From NCBI RefSeq assembly GCF_002218085.1, contig NZ_BDUC01000003.1, positions 221,666 through 285,665 on the forward strand: a stretch of 64,000 nt of DNA, given 5' to 3'. The notes under the pieces are model-generated. The model saw nothing but the letters and a program-made list of their open reading frames with translations. It was not told the DNA's origin and ran no database searches. Below, in pieces: positions 16,839-25,818 of this stretch (within the stretch, counting starts at the first letter, position 1; every line of letters begins with the position of its first letter). Source of the stretch: Tolypothrix sp. NIES-4075 (GTDB lineage: Bacteria > Cyanobacteriota > Cyanobacteriia > Cyanobacteriales > Nostocaceae). The position numbers and the translations under genes are program-made.

Positions 16839-18280
16839 AGCAACTTTTCACCACGTTGGTAAATTTCACGCGCATAATCAGTCCAAGCACCTTGTCCCCA
16901 ATAACGAAAGCAGCTTGTTTGCAACAAGAAATTATGTAACAATGCGTTGCGGTAATGAGAATCTCTGGTATTGCTAGAATCAATTTGATGAAATAAACTG
17001 CTAAGTTGATTCATCGGACTGAGAACATTTTCATATCCATTTACCCAACTGATATGATTAGTCCAAGAAGCTCCATCCATATGAAAATTTGAGTTAATTG
17101 CTTTGATTTCTTGAATTGCTTTTTCTACTTCTCCCGGTTGAATATTCTCGGATGAAACTCGCTGCCAAATTTGATGTTGTCCTATAGGCTGACAAGTTGG
17201 ATAATCTTCACTTTTGCAACCCGCAGCTTCAATTAATTCTAAATATTCTGTTCCTGTCACACCAACAACACCTGTTTTATCGATTTGATGCCAAGCTTGT
17301 TTAAAAGCGCTAGGAAATTCATTCATCATCACCCCGCCATTTTCACCATCGCCGATTTGACTAACTATTGGCGGGATATTTACACTACCTAATTGTTGTT
17401 TAGATAATGTTTTAGCTTCGTAATAAGGTTGCATTTGAGCAACTAATTTAGTATCGGAACCTTGGGTTTTAATTAAAGCTGTGATACTAATTGTTTCGCC
17501 TTGGGAATTGCGAGCTACAAGACGATGTGGTAAATGTTTATAAGTTAGAGATTGACCGTCAAGAGTTTCTACAGAATGTTCTTGAACTAATAGCCAGCGA
17601 TAGCCGCATTCTTTCAGCGCTTTGACAAATTCAAAGAGAGTATCGGGGTGATTTGGTAGGTGCATTTCTGGAGGTGAAAAGCCTTTGACTCGCGCTAATG
17701 CTTCCCAACCAAAAATTGCCGCAAAGTGATGTTGCCATGCTAAAATATGCAGTTTAATATCTGGGATAGGTGTAGAAGGAACTACAGCATGGCTCCACAT
17801 TGTACCGAGCCATTCTACATAAGGTTGATAAGTGCGATCGCATGTTATCCGCTTCAAGTTATTTAAGATATCCTCGCGTCCCATTTGCCGCAATCCCCAC
17901 AACAAATTGCCAGAATAATCTAGCATGACGCGAGGATTGCAACCTTGGCTGACAAGTTCGGGTATAAAATCGCCCATGCGACTGTAACAATACGCAAAAG
18001 GCGCTGCATTATGATTGTCTCCTTCATTAGGATGTTCAAACATATATTGCAGATTGCTGATGAATCCGCCATCATATCCAGCGGGGATGGTTGGCTGATG
18101 CATGTGAAGTGCGATCGCAAAAGTTGCGGTTACATCTTCCAACCGTAAATTTGTTGTTGGTAAAAATACAGGCGCATCACGGTTGACTACATCAAGCACC
18201 TCTGCTTCCCAACCAGAAATATTGGGCAAACCATCAATGATTTCCGGTAAAGTCGTGAAGCTGATTGTTGGGGAAGGCAT
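16832..18280 (-). CDS. Glycoside hydrolase family 57 protein
   Basis: The 482-residue product carries the N-terminal GH57 signature FAIALHMHQPTIPAGYD (about residues 50-66). Further GH57-like blocks are GNLLWGLRQMG, EWLGTMWSHAVVPSTP and FSPPEMHLPNHPDTLFEFVKA, the latter with a likely catalytic carboxylate region. GH57 enzymes act on alpha-glucans (amylopullulanase, branching or 4-alpha-glucanotransferase). Here the likely substrate is glycogen-like glucan, but activity type cannot be fixed by eye. The last few codons overlap a REP palindrome. Confidence 0.82.
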   Translation of the reverse strand: MPSPTISFTTLPEIIDGLPNISGWEAEVLDVVNRDAPVFLPTTNLRLEDVTATFAIALHMHQPTIPAGYDGGFISNLQYMFEHPNEGDNHNAAPFAYCYSRMGDFIPELVSQGCNPRVMLDYSGNLLWGLRQMGREDILNNLKRITCDRTYQPYVEWLGTMWSHAVVPSTPIPDIKLHILAWQHHFAAIFGWEALARVKGFSPPEMHLPNHPDTLFEFVKALKECGYRWLLVQEHSVETLDGQSLTYKHLPHRLVARNSQGETISITALIKTQGSDTKLVAQMQPYYEAKTLSKQQLGSVNIPPIVSQIGDGENGGVMMNEFPSAFKQAWHQIDKTGVVGVTGTEYLELIEAAGCKSEDYPTCQPIGQHQIWQRVSSENIQPGEVEKAIQEIKAINSNFHMDGASWTNHISWVNGYENVLSPMNQLSSLFHQIDSSNTRDSHYRNALLHNFLLQTSCFRYWGQGAWTDYAREIYQRGEKLLS

Positions 18281-18365
18281 TTATGGTTAGTTCCTTTCAG
18301 GAGATATATCTCATTATCTAACCGATGTAACAGCCTTCCCTGTTTAGTTGAGATATCTTTTTGTA

Positions 18366-19010
18366 TTACACTCCAGCTTTGACAGCAGCGATATCGCCTA
18401 GAAAATCGTAGAGTCCCATATGTTCGCTATATGCTTTGTTCATGGCAGGTGTGGTTTTGCGGTCTTCGTCGTGTTTGAGTTCAGCCGCAACAGCAATCCA
18501 GTTTGTGGGAATTACACCTGCTTGGGTGAGACGCATTACAGATGCTAATTCTGCGGTTGGACTCCATGTGCCAGAAGCATCAATCACAGCGTAGACATCA
18601 TAGCCGGCTGCGACGGCAGCAAGTGCGGGAAAAACAAGGCAAACATCGGTTGTGATTGCTGCCATAATTAATTTTTTGCGATTTGTGGCTTCAACTGCTG
18701 CCCGACAGCGGGGATCGTTCCACAAGTTGATCGGAGAACGATCTAGAATTTCATGGTCGGGAAAAAGTTCTTTAATCTCTGGAATCGTTGGTCCGTTGGG
18801 TCCTTTGGCGGAACTGGTGAATAAAACTGTTGGTAGGTTGAATACTTTCGCTGTTTTCGCCAGAGCGATCGCGTTATTCTTTAAAATCTGCTGATCCATA
18901 CTATGCACGCCGAGAAACAGACCCGCTTGATGGTCAATCAGCAGCATTGCACTATTTTCTGGAGTAAGTTGCTCGTAAAAAGCACCGTTACGGTTTGATA
19001 AAGTATTCAT
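18366..19010 (-). CDS. Isochorismatase-family cysteine hydrolase (YcaC-like)
   Basis: The 214-residue product contains MLLIDHQAGLFLGVHSMD (catalytic Asp), VLFTSSAKGPNG and AAITTDVCLVFPALAAVAAG (catalytic Cys with the cis-peptide region). The pattern fits YcaC-type hydrolases, which have unknown physiological substrates. It lies 91 bp downstream of an AraC-type regulator in the same direction, which may control it. Confidence 0.82.
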   Translation of the reverse strand: MNTLSNRNGAFYEQLTPENSAMLLIDHQAGLFLGVHSMDQQILKNNAIALAKTAKVFNLPTVLFTSSAKGPNGPTIPEIKELFPDHEILDRSPINLWNDPRCRAAVEATNRKKLIMAAITTDVCLVFPALAAVAAGYDVYAVIDASGTWSPTAELASVMRLTQAGVIPTNWIAVAAELKHDEDRKTTPAMNKAYSEHMGLYDFLGDIAAVKAGV

Positions 19011-19101
19011 TATTTTCGTGCTGTCAAGAAACCATTATTGAGCATAGCGATCGCTTTCTACTTCTGTCTCGCCGATTCTTGCTAATAACATCACATTCTT
19101 G

Positions 19102-19959
19102 CTATTTTTTGCAAATTTCTTTCGGCGTTACTCCCAAAATCCGTTTAAAATGACGGCTGAGGTGGCTTTGGTGTGCGAAGCCAACTTGAAAGGCGACTTC
19201 AGAAATACTTAGTTTATTTTGTTGTTTTAATAACTGCTTTGCTCGTTGCACGCGCTGCTGAATCACATATTGATGGGGAGTTACGCCCATCGACTGCTTA
19301 AATAAACGGGCAAAATAATATACACTAATTTGTAAATGCGAGGCGATCGCTTCTAATGATAAATCCTCTGTAAGATTGTCGTTAATATATGCGATCGCCT
19401 GCTGCAACTTATATTTAGAAAGACCATTTGTATATTCCCTTATAAGCTGCTCTTTGGTACAATAATTTCGCAGCAGCTGAACTGATAGCGCTGTAGTTAA
19501 CGAATCAGCATAAAGACGACTACCCAAGCCATTTGATTTTAGTTCTGATTGAAACAACCGCCCAATTTGATAAATGACGGGATCGCACATGCCAATGTAT
19601 GATTTAAGTTCTATGCGATCGCCATCTACAGATTCATGAGCAATCTGAGCAATGCGTGCAGGCTCAACAGAAAACAAGATAAAGTCCGTTTCTTGCTGCC
19701 AGAAATCCTTATGCGGCGCAGTTGCGGGAACAATCACAAACTCAGCGTTGGCAATTTGTTCACCCTGCAAATGACGAATCCCAATTACATGCTGTGTATG
19801 GCAATGCTCATGAGTTTCCCAAGCCGGCTGCTGATGATATTGGACAAGAATACCATCCCAAGCAAATTGGTGACTTGAAAGCAAAGGTAAGCGAGGGAGA
19901 ACCTGTAAAGCACCGTTTTCTTGAGAGTAATCAACAGCTAAGGGTTTTGCTTGTGCCAT
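19102..19959 (-). CDS. AraC-family transcriptional regulator
   Basis: The 285-residue product has an N-terminal cupin-like sensing part with HEHCHTQHVIGIRHLQGEQ. Two helix-turn-helix motifs follow at the C-terminus: LSLEAIASHLQISVYYFARLFKQ and ISEVAFQVGFAHQSHLSRHFKR, the latter the AraC signature. It probably senses a small molecule and regulates the adjacent hydrolase or SDR genes; this is inferred from position. Confidence 0.87.
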   Translation of the reverse strand: MAQAKPLAVDYSQENGALQVLPRLPLLSSHQFAWDGILVQYHQQPAWETHEHCHTQHVIGIRHLQGEQIANAEFVIVPATAPHKDFWQQETDFILFSVEPARIAQIAHESVDGDRIELKSYIGMCDPVIYQIGRLFQSELKSNGLGSRLYADSLTTALSVQLLRNYCTKEQLIREYTNGLSKYKLQQAIAYINDNLTEDLSLEAIASHLQISVYYFARLFKQSMGVTPHQYVIQQRVQRAKQLLKQQNKLSISEVAFQVGFAHQSHLSRHFKRILGVTPKEICKK

Positions 19960-20072
19960 TCTTGTCTCCTCTCTTGCGCTATCAGTATTTTAATGGTGTT
20001 AGGCTACAAAAGAGTTTTCCGGATGTAACCGCCAGTCCCTCAATACCTACTACGCCGAGAGGAGATATTCCA

Positions 20073-20975
20073 TCAAGATTTACGTGCAGATGCAAAAGAA
20101 ATTGTGTTTCTTGACGAAAAGCGATCGCTCAAACGATGACGTATCCAGATCAATCTCTGCATTAGTCCTACCCGTCTTTGATAAATCTGATGTCTTCTCG
20201 CTACTTGCTGCGGTGGAGTTGCTATTCTTAAAATAAACTCCAGCAGCCAAGGTGCAAGACGTTGACACCAAACAGCCAAATGACTTTGCCAACCAACTAA
20301 GATTTCTGGTGAATTTTTTGACAATCCGGCAACGAGTACTTGCGCTACTTGTTGGGGAGTCATGGGGATTACCCAGCGAAATAATCGCATGTCGCGCACC
20401 ATGTCTGTGTCTGTCAGAGAAGGCAATAATGCTTTTACTTCAATATTGTATTGCGCGAGTTCTTGGCGCAGTGCCTGGGTAAATCCTAAAATGGCAAACT
20501 TGGTAGCTGAATAAGTCGCCATCGTCGGTGCAGCAATTTTCCCCATCAAGCTGGAGACATTAATGATTGTCCCTTGTCTTTGGCTTGCCATACGTCGCGC
20601 TACCAAATGAGTTAGGGTGTAGGTTCCCAATAAATTCAGAGAAATTTCTTCTTGAACCTGCGGTAGTTTAGCTTGCAGAAATGAGTTTTGGTAAGCTATG
20701 CCGGCACAATTAACTAGCAAATGAATCGGACCGTGATTCCGCCAAAGTTGAGCAACGGCAATATTTACAGCAGTCGGTTTGGTTAAGTCTATCGGTACGA
20801 TGACCGCGCTGACACCCATTGTCTCAATTTCTGCGGCTACTTCAGCTAATTTGGCGCGATCGCGTGCCATAAGTATCAGCCGCTTCATGCCTTGTTGGGC
20901 TAATTGTAATGCGATCGCCCGCCCAATACCACGGGAAGCCCCTGTAATTAGAGCTACCTTTCCTTGTATATTCAT
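20073..20975 (-). CDS. Short-chain dehydrogenase/reductase
   Basis: The 300-residue product has the classical SDR cofactor motif ALITGASRGIGRAIALQLA (about residues 9-27), NCAGIAYQ, the Ser in INVSSLMGKIA, and the active-site YSATKFA. The basic residue after the glycine motif and the ARDRAKL stretch favour NADP. The C-terminal extension (about 240-300) is arginine-rich with a hydrophobic patch, as in SDRs acting on lipid-like substrates. The substrate is unknown. It lies upstream of the AraC regulator in the same direction, 113 bp away. Confidence 0.85.
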   Translation of the reverse strand: MNIQGKVALITGASRGIGRAIALQLAQQGMKRLILMARDRAKLAEVAAEIETMGVSAVIVPIDLTKPTAVNIAVAQLWRNHGPIHLLVNCAGIAYQNSFLQAKLPQVQEEISLNLLGTYTLTHLVARRMASQRQGTIINVSSLMGKIAAPTMATYSATKFAILGFTQALRQELAQYNIEVKALLPSLTDTDMVRDMRLFRWVIPMTPQQVAQVLVAGLSKNSPEILVGWQSHLAVWCQRLAPWLLEFILRIATPPQQVARRHQIYQRRVGLMQRLIWIRHRLSDRFSSRNTISFASARKS

Positions 20976-21882
20976 CGGTTTTTCATCTCCAAATTTTTGG
21001 TCTTACGGTGTTTCTTGTCAAGAAACAAAAATCAATACTCCGAAGTTTCTCGACGGGTAAGACAAACAATCAAGAATTGATTGAAATATGAAAGTAACTA
21101 AGTTCTTAGAAACGAGATAGATTAGGCGCTAATTTGTTGTCATACCTCATAATTATCATTCAAGCCAGAATTTACTCGCTTTCGTTCCTAAAGATGGATA
21201 TAGCTCATAGGTTACACTTCTCCTAAATACGAGCATTCACCAAAATCGTTGCTTCACACACCTTAACAACTAAATCAAGTAGCTGCAATATTTTTTAATA
21301 AGCATTTCTTAATACTTTTTTACAAACTGTATATATACAGAATGATTTGGGAGATAAGTTTTTATTAATACTTCCTGTCAATATGGCGATCCCCTGACAA
21401 GCAGTGTAAAAGAATTCTCCTGCATCAAAGAACTCAGCTTTCTTTCCCAGAAAAAGAGTCATAATTAATACATATATTAGATATAAAAAAGATATATAGA
21501 CACAAAAAAGATAGCGCACTTATTGCGCCATCCTTAGCCTAAAACAAACGGCTAATTTACGGAATAGACCTCTTCCACACCTGTGATTAAAATTCCACGC
21601 CATCGCGTAGTGCTTAAGCTATCAGCCCGAAATTTATTTCCGGGCTGAATGAGCGCAAGAAGTTTATTAGACCTCTTGCAAAAATGAGATTTTACGACGT
21701 TCTGTTCCCTGTTCCCTGTTAAGAGTTCCCTACTTCTGCAAGAAGTCTATTGTTTGAAACTAAACAAAACGACCGCTCGATTGTTTGCGTCGAATCCCAA
21801 TCACACAAGGACGCGGTGGTCCTTGAGGATTGCCCTCAAGATTACTGGGCCAGTTACTGCCACGGGGTAATGGGTAATGGGT
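20976..21882. other. Long non-coding gap with degenerate repeats
   Basis: This stretch is mostly AT-rich. A hairpin AGCCCGAAATTTATTTCCGGGCT sits at about 21623-21645 in full-length form. An inverted pair AGACCTCTTGCAAAAA / TTCTGCAAGAAGTCT spans about 21668-21748. Minus-strand codons at about 21765-21860 read like the C-terminal end of a protein (GNPQGPPRPCVIGIRRK), possibly a remnant. No intact gene is supported. Confidence 0.5.
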
Positions 21883-22000
21883 AGGACTTACGCACATTCT
21901 ACGAATTCTTGGCGTTCTTGGCGTCTTCTCCCGAAGGGAGAGGCGCTCCGCCAAGGCGGTTCAATAAATTAAGCTTTTGGGCGATTTTTGCGTAAGTCCT
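21883..22000. mobile_element. MITE with AGGACTTACGCA ends
   Basis: AGGACTTACGCA and its exact complement TGCGTAAGTCCT bound a 118-bp non-coding element. The same terminal repeats bound a 92-bp element at 58027-58118. The interior differs, so they are members of one terminal-repeat family and not copies of one sequence. Confidence 0.75.
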
Positions 22001-22141
22001 GATGGGAAAAATTATGTTACTACGTTTCCAGTAGTAGATGTAGGGCTAACACACCCTACAATTTAAATTTATTAACATAGTTAAAAATATTCACAGCGTT
22101 CTACTTATCTTTGAATAAGACCTAAACTAGTCTGGTAGATC

Positions 22142-23764
22142 TCAATATGGTTTATCGTACTCTACTTGACCGTAGTCGAGTTTGATGATTCGGTCTGAAG
22201 AAGGAAAATAGCGATCGTCATGGCTAATTACTAATACTGTTTTGCCTCGATCGCGCAAATTTTTTAACAGTTGGGTGTAGAATATCTCTTTGAAAACTGG
22301 GTCTTGATCGGCTGCCCATTCATCAAATAGATAAATCGGTCTATCTTCTAAGTATGCTGTTAGCAAAGCAAGTCTTTTGCGCTGTCCTTGAGAAAGATTT
22401 GTGGTAGAAAGTTTGCCATTTTCAATTTTAACTTTGTGATCGAGTTGCAATAGTTTCAAATATTCTTGCGCTTGAATATCGAGGTTAATATTTTCTAACC
22501 CTAAAAGCGTGTCGAATAAATAGAAGTCCGAGAATACGACAGAAAAATGTTGCCGATACCACTCTCGATTCTGTTCGTTAATTAACTCCCCATCTAAAGC
22601 AATTTCGCCGGCTTCGGGGATGTAAAGTCCGGTGATGAGTTTGGCTAAAGTCGATTTACCGCTACCATTACCGCCAACAATAAACACTAATTCTTGGGGA
22701 TAAAATGTCAGATTAATCGGACCAAGAATAAAGCTGCTATCTTCAGTGTCTGAGCGGAAAGTGTGGGTAACACCGATAAGTTCTAAGCTACGCCAAGAAG
22801 ACTTAATTGCAGGTGGATTTGTTGATATTTCAGATTGACTGGCTAAAGATAAATCTAGAGATTCTATTTTTTGTAAAGCAATGCTGGCTTTGCTTAATAA
22901 AGGCAGGTCGTTAACGATATCTTCCATTGGCAACATCAAGTAAGTGAAAGTCAAGATGTAGCCAGAAAGTGTTTGGGAACTGATGGTAAAAAGATTAGGA
23001 AGCGCGAATAATATAAAACCAATTGAGAAAAAAAACAGAAGTTTCCCCCAACTGGAAGTTGTGGCGAAAAAAGTCAAGCCGTTAACATTGTGGTGACGAA
23101 ATATAGTTGCTGTTGATTCAATTTGTTTGGTTAGAAAGACTTGACGCCGTTTGTAGTTGAGCTTGAGTTCTTTGACTCCTTGGGTAATGGTGCCCAAATG
23201 TTTAAATAGCAAATCTTGATCGTCACGCGCAAGGGCAAGAAAATGTCTTCCTCTTTTTAACAGCCACTGACAACTAGCGATCGCTAAAATTGAAAATACC
23301 ACAACCATCAGCAATACTTGCCACGAAAGCCAGGTTATGTAAAGCAAGCAACCGATAACTATGGCAATATCAATGCATAAGAAAGGAATCTTTTTAACAG
23401 CATTCGCAACTGCTTGAACATCCTCGGTGAGGGTTGCTAATAATCGCGGATTTCCCAACTTTTCTAGATGATTTAACTCAGAAGCGAGAATTTGGCGGCT
23501 CAAACGCATCCGTAATTGTAAAACTGCATCCTCCGATAAGCGAATCAGCATCACTTGAGAAATGATACTGGTAATCAAAGCAACCATCGCCAAGCCGACG
23601 AAACCCCAGGCGATCGCACTGAGGCGCGATGTGGCATCATTACTGGTAGCACGACTAATTAAAGCAATCAGGCTAGCACTACTACCTCCACTCACTAAAC
23701 CGGTGGTGATAGCGATCGCTACCATTCCCCAAGAAGAACGCAGAAGGAAGGAAATCAAATTCAT
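22142..23764 (-). CDS. ABC exporter with fused ATPase (YojI / cyclic-peptide-export type)
   Basis: ATG 23764 is preferred; a 20-codon longer frame would be encoded by GGAGACAA repeats. The 540-residue product has about six membrane segments (to about residue 290) and a C-terminal ATPase. The ATPase has Walker A GGNGSGKST, signature LSQGQRKRLAL and Walker B YLFDEWAADQDP followed by ISHD. It lacks an extended peptidase domain. The order and motifs resemble the YojI/TIGR01194 cyclic-peptide or siderophore exporters. It is divergent from hpnP with 335 bp between, so a role in moving a lipid of that cluster is possible but unproven. Confidence 0.8.
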   Translation of the reverse strand: MNLISFLLRSSWGMVAIAITTGLVSGGSSASLIALISRATSNDATSRLSAIAWGFVGLAMVALITSIISQVMLIRLSEDAVLQLRMRLSRQILASELNHLEKLGNPRLLATLTEDVQAVANAVKKIPFLCIDIAIVIGCLLYITWLSWQVLLMVVVFSILAIASCQWLLKRGRHFLALARDDQDLLFKHLGTITQGVKELKLNYKRRQVFLTKQIESTATIFRHHNVNGLTFFATTSSWGKLLFFFSIGFILFALPNLFTISSQTLSGYILTFTYLMLPMEDIVNDLPLLSKASIALQKIESLDLSLASQSEISTNPPAIKSSWRSLELIGVTHTFRSDTEDSSFILGPINLTFYPQELVFIVGGNGSGKSTLAKLITGLYIPEAGEIALDGELINEQNREWYRQHFSVVFSDFYLFDTLLGLENINLDIQAQEYLKLLQLDHKVKIENGKLSTTNLSQGQRKRLALLTAYLEDRPIYLFDEWAADQDPVFKEIFYTQLLKNLRDRGKTVLVISHDDRYFPSSDRIIKLDYGQVEYDKPY

Positions 23765-23780
23765 ATGGATTTGGGCATGG

Positions 23781-23830
23781 GGCAGGAGACAAGGAGACAA
23801 GGAGACAAGGAGACAAGGAGACAAGGAGAA
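23781..23830. repeat. GGAGACAA tandem repeat
   Basis: Six tandem 8-bp GGAGACAA units lie just upstream of the ABC exporter start, between it and hpnP. The same 8-mer is in the MidA frame at about 170-200. Confidence 0.85.
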
Positions 23831-24099
23831 TAATTTTTCTTTCCCCCATCTCCCCCTGTCCTCCTTCTGCTTTTACAAGCTTGATACTTCTTTATTTATG
23901 GTTCTATATTCTCTGAAAGCGGTAAGCTAGTGCAAATTGAATCATAATTCTGCAATCATTACAGCAAGTTAGCTGCTTTGTCGGGAAAAATTTGCTTTTG
24001 ACACCAAATTAAAATAGGTAGTATTGTTTGAAGTTGCTGAGATAGCCTAAGCATCAACGTCTCCAATCCCAAATCTAAAATCTAAAATCTAAAATTGGT

Positions 24100-25749
24100 A
24101 TGACTGTTAATCTCAAATCTAAAGAAAAGCCAATTTCTATAGGGGAATTGCCATCCGCTACTAATAAAAGAACTTCTTACGTTCCCTTGCATCATCGAAA
24201 TATCCTTTGTATATTTCCCAAGTACAGCCGCTCGTTTGGTACTTTTCATCACGCTTACCCGCTTATGGGTAATGTTAAGGCTTTTATGCCGCCGCAAGGT
24301 ATTTTAATTGTGGCTGCTTATTTACCCGAAAAGTGGAATGTGCGCTTTATTGATGAGAATATCCAAAGCGCAAAACGAAGTGATTATCAGTGGGCTGATG
24401 TGGTCATTGTCAGCGGAATGCACATTCAGCAACCACATATTAATAAGATTAATGAACTTGCCCATAAAGAAGGCAAAATTACAGTTGTTGGGGGACCTTC
24501 GGTTTCTGGTTGTCCAGAATATTATCCGGATTTTGACATTTTGCATCTAGGTGAATTGGGGGATGCAAGCGATCGCATGATTGCATATCTCGACCAAAAC
24601 AGCGATCGCCCAACTGAACAAATTCGCTTTGAAACTAAGGAGCGTTTGCCCCTAAGCGAGTTTCCTACCCCAGCTTATCACTTGCTGAATCTGAATGATT
24701 ATTTTTTAGCAAATGTGCAATTTTCTAGTGGTTGTCCTTATCGCTGCGAATTTTGTGATATTCCGGAACTGTATGGACGCAATCCCCGGATGAAAACGCC
24801 AGAGCAAGTGATCGCCGAATTGGATATGATGTTGCAATGTGGGAATCCGGGATCGGTGTATTTTGTCGATGATAACTTTGTAGGCGATCGCCGTGCCCTG
24901 ATGAACTTGCTGCCACACCTGATAGACTGGCAAAAGCGCAACGGCTATCCGCTGCAATTTGCTTGTGAAGCTACACTCAATTTGGCTCAAAGTCCCAAGC
25001 TTTTAGAAATGATGCGCGAAGCTTATTTTTGCACAGTTTTCTGTGGCATTGAAACACCAGAAACTGACGCTTTGCAAGCTATTTCTAAAACGCATAATTT
25101 GAGTATGCCGATTTTGGAAGCGGTGAAAGTTTTAAATAGTTATGGGATGGAAGTTGTATCCGGGATCATCATCGGCTTTGATACAGATACACCAGAAACC
25201 GCAGATAGAATTATCGAATTTATTCGGCTTTCGCAAATTCCTGTATTGACAATTAACCTGCTTCATGCATTACCAAAAACACCATTATGGCGCAGGTTAG
25301 AACAAGAACAAAGATTGGTTTTTGATGAAAATCGGGAATCGAATATCGAGTATTTAATGCCTTACGAACAAGTCGTGGAAATGTGGCGGCGCTGCATTTC
25401 CACGGCATATGAACCGGAGTTTTTATATGAACGGTTTGCCTATAATATGGTGCATACCTACCCCAACCGCATCGAAGTTCCTAATAGCCCCGCTCGCACT
25501 TCTTGGGCGAATATTCGTAAAGGCTTAACTTATTTCAGCAATATTTTATTGCGGGTAGGTGTGTTTGGTAACTATCGCTCTACTTTTTGGAAAATGGCGA
25601 AACCAGCACTAAAATCAGGTAACATAGAAGGCTTGATTCACGTTGGACTGGTCGGACATCATCTAATTAAGTTTGCTCAGGAATGTGTCAAAAACGAAGA
25701 ATCGGCTTCATTCTATTCCCAAAAAATACGCGCCAAAATTAATAGCTAA
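24100..25749 (+). CDS. hpnP: B12-dependent radical SAM hopanoid methylase, HpnP-like
   Basis: The 549-residue product has an N-terminal cobalamin-binding domain (about residues 35-165, including SFGTFHHAYPLMGNVKAFMP and VVGGPSVSG). A radical SAM domain follows with the CX3CX2C motif GCPYRCEFC (Cys 212, 216, 219), then a C-terminal DUF4070-type region. This architecture is that of the hopanoid methylases HpnP (C-2) and HpnR (C-3). Among these, cyanobacterial 2-methylhopanoid synthesis uses HpnP, so HpnP is preferred. It sits 69 bp upstream of hpnJ. A paralogue of another function cannot be excluded by eye. Confidence 0.7.
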   Translation: MTVNLKSKEKPISIGELPSATNKRTSYVPLHHRNILCIFPKYSRSFGTFHHAYPLMGNVKAFMPPQGILIVAAYLPEKWNVRFIDENIQSAKRSDYQWADVVIVSGMHIQQPHINKINELAHKEGKITVVGGPSVSGCPEYYPDFDILHLGELGDASDRMIAYLDQNSDRPTEQIRFETKERLPLSEFPTPAYHLLNLNDYFLANVQFSSGCPYRCEFCDIPELYGRNPRMKTPEQVIAELDMMLQCGNPGSVYFVDDNFVGDRRALMNLLPHLIDWQKRNGYPLQFACEATLNLAQSPKLLEMMREAYFCTVFCGIETPETDALQAISKTHNLSMPILEAVKVLNSYGMEVVSGIIIGFDTDTPETADRIIEFIRLSQIPVLTINLLHALPKTPLWRRLEQEQRLVFDENRESNIEYLMPYEQVVEMWRRCISTAYEPEFLYERFAYNMVHTYPNRIEVPNSPARTSWANIRKGLTYFSNILLRVGVFGNYRSTFWKMAKPALKSGNIEGLIHVGLVGHHLIKFAQECVKNEESASFYSQKIRAKINS

Positions 25750-25818
25750 CTACAAAGCTATGAATACAGAATAACAAGTGTGAAGTAAAAGCTCTGAATT
25801 ATATAAGGAGATATTTCT

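Noticed and set aside
21295..21519. A 74-codon minus-strand frame with a hydrophobic start
   Set aside because: AT-rich, no ribosome site and no recognisable motif.
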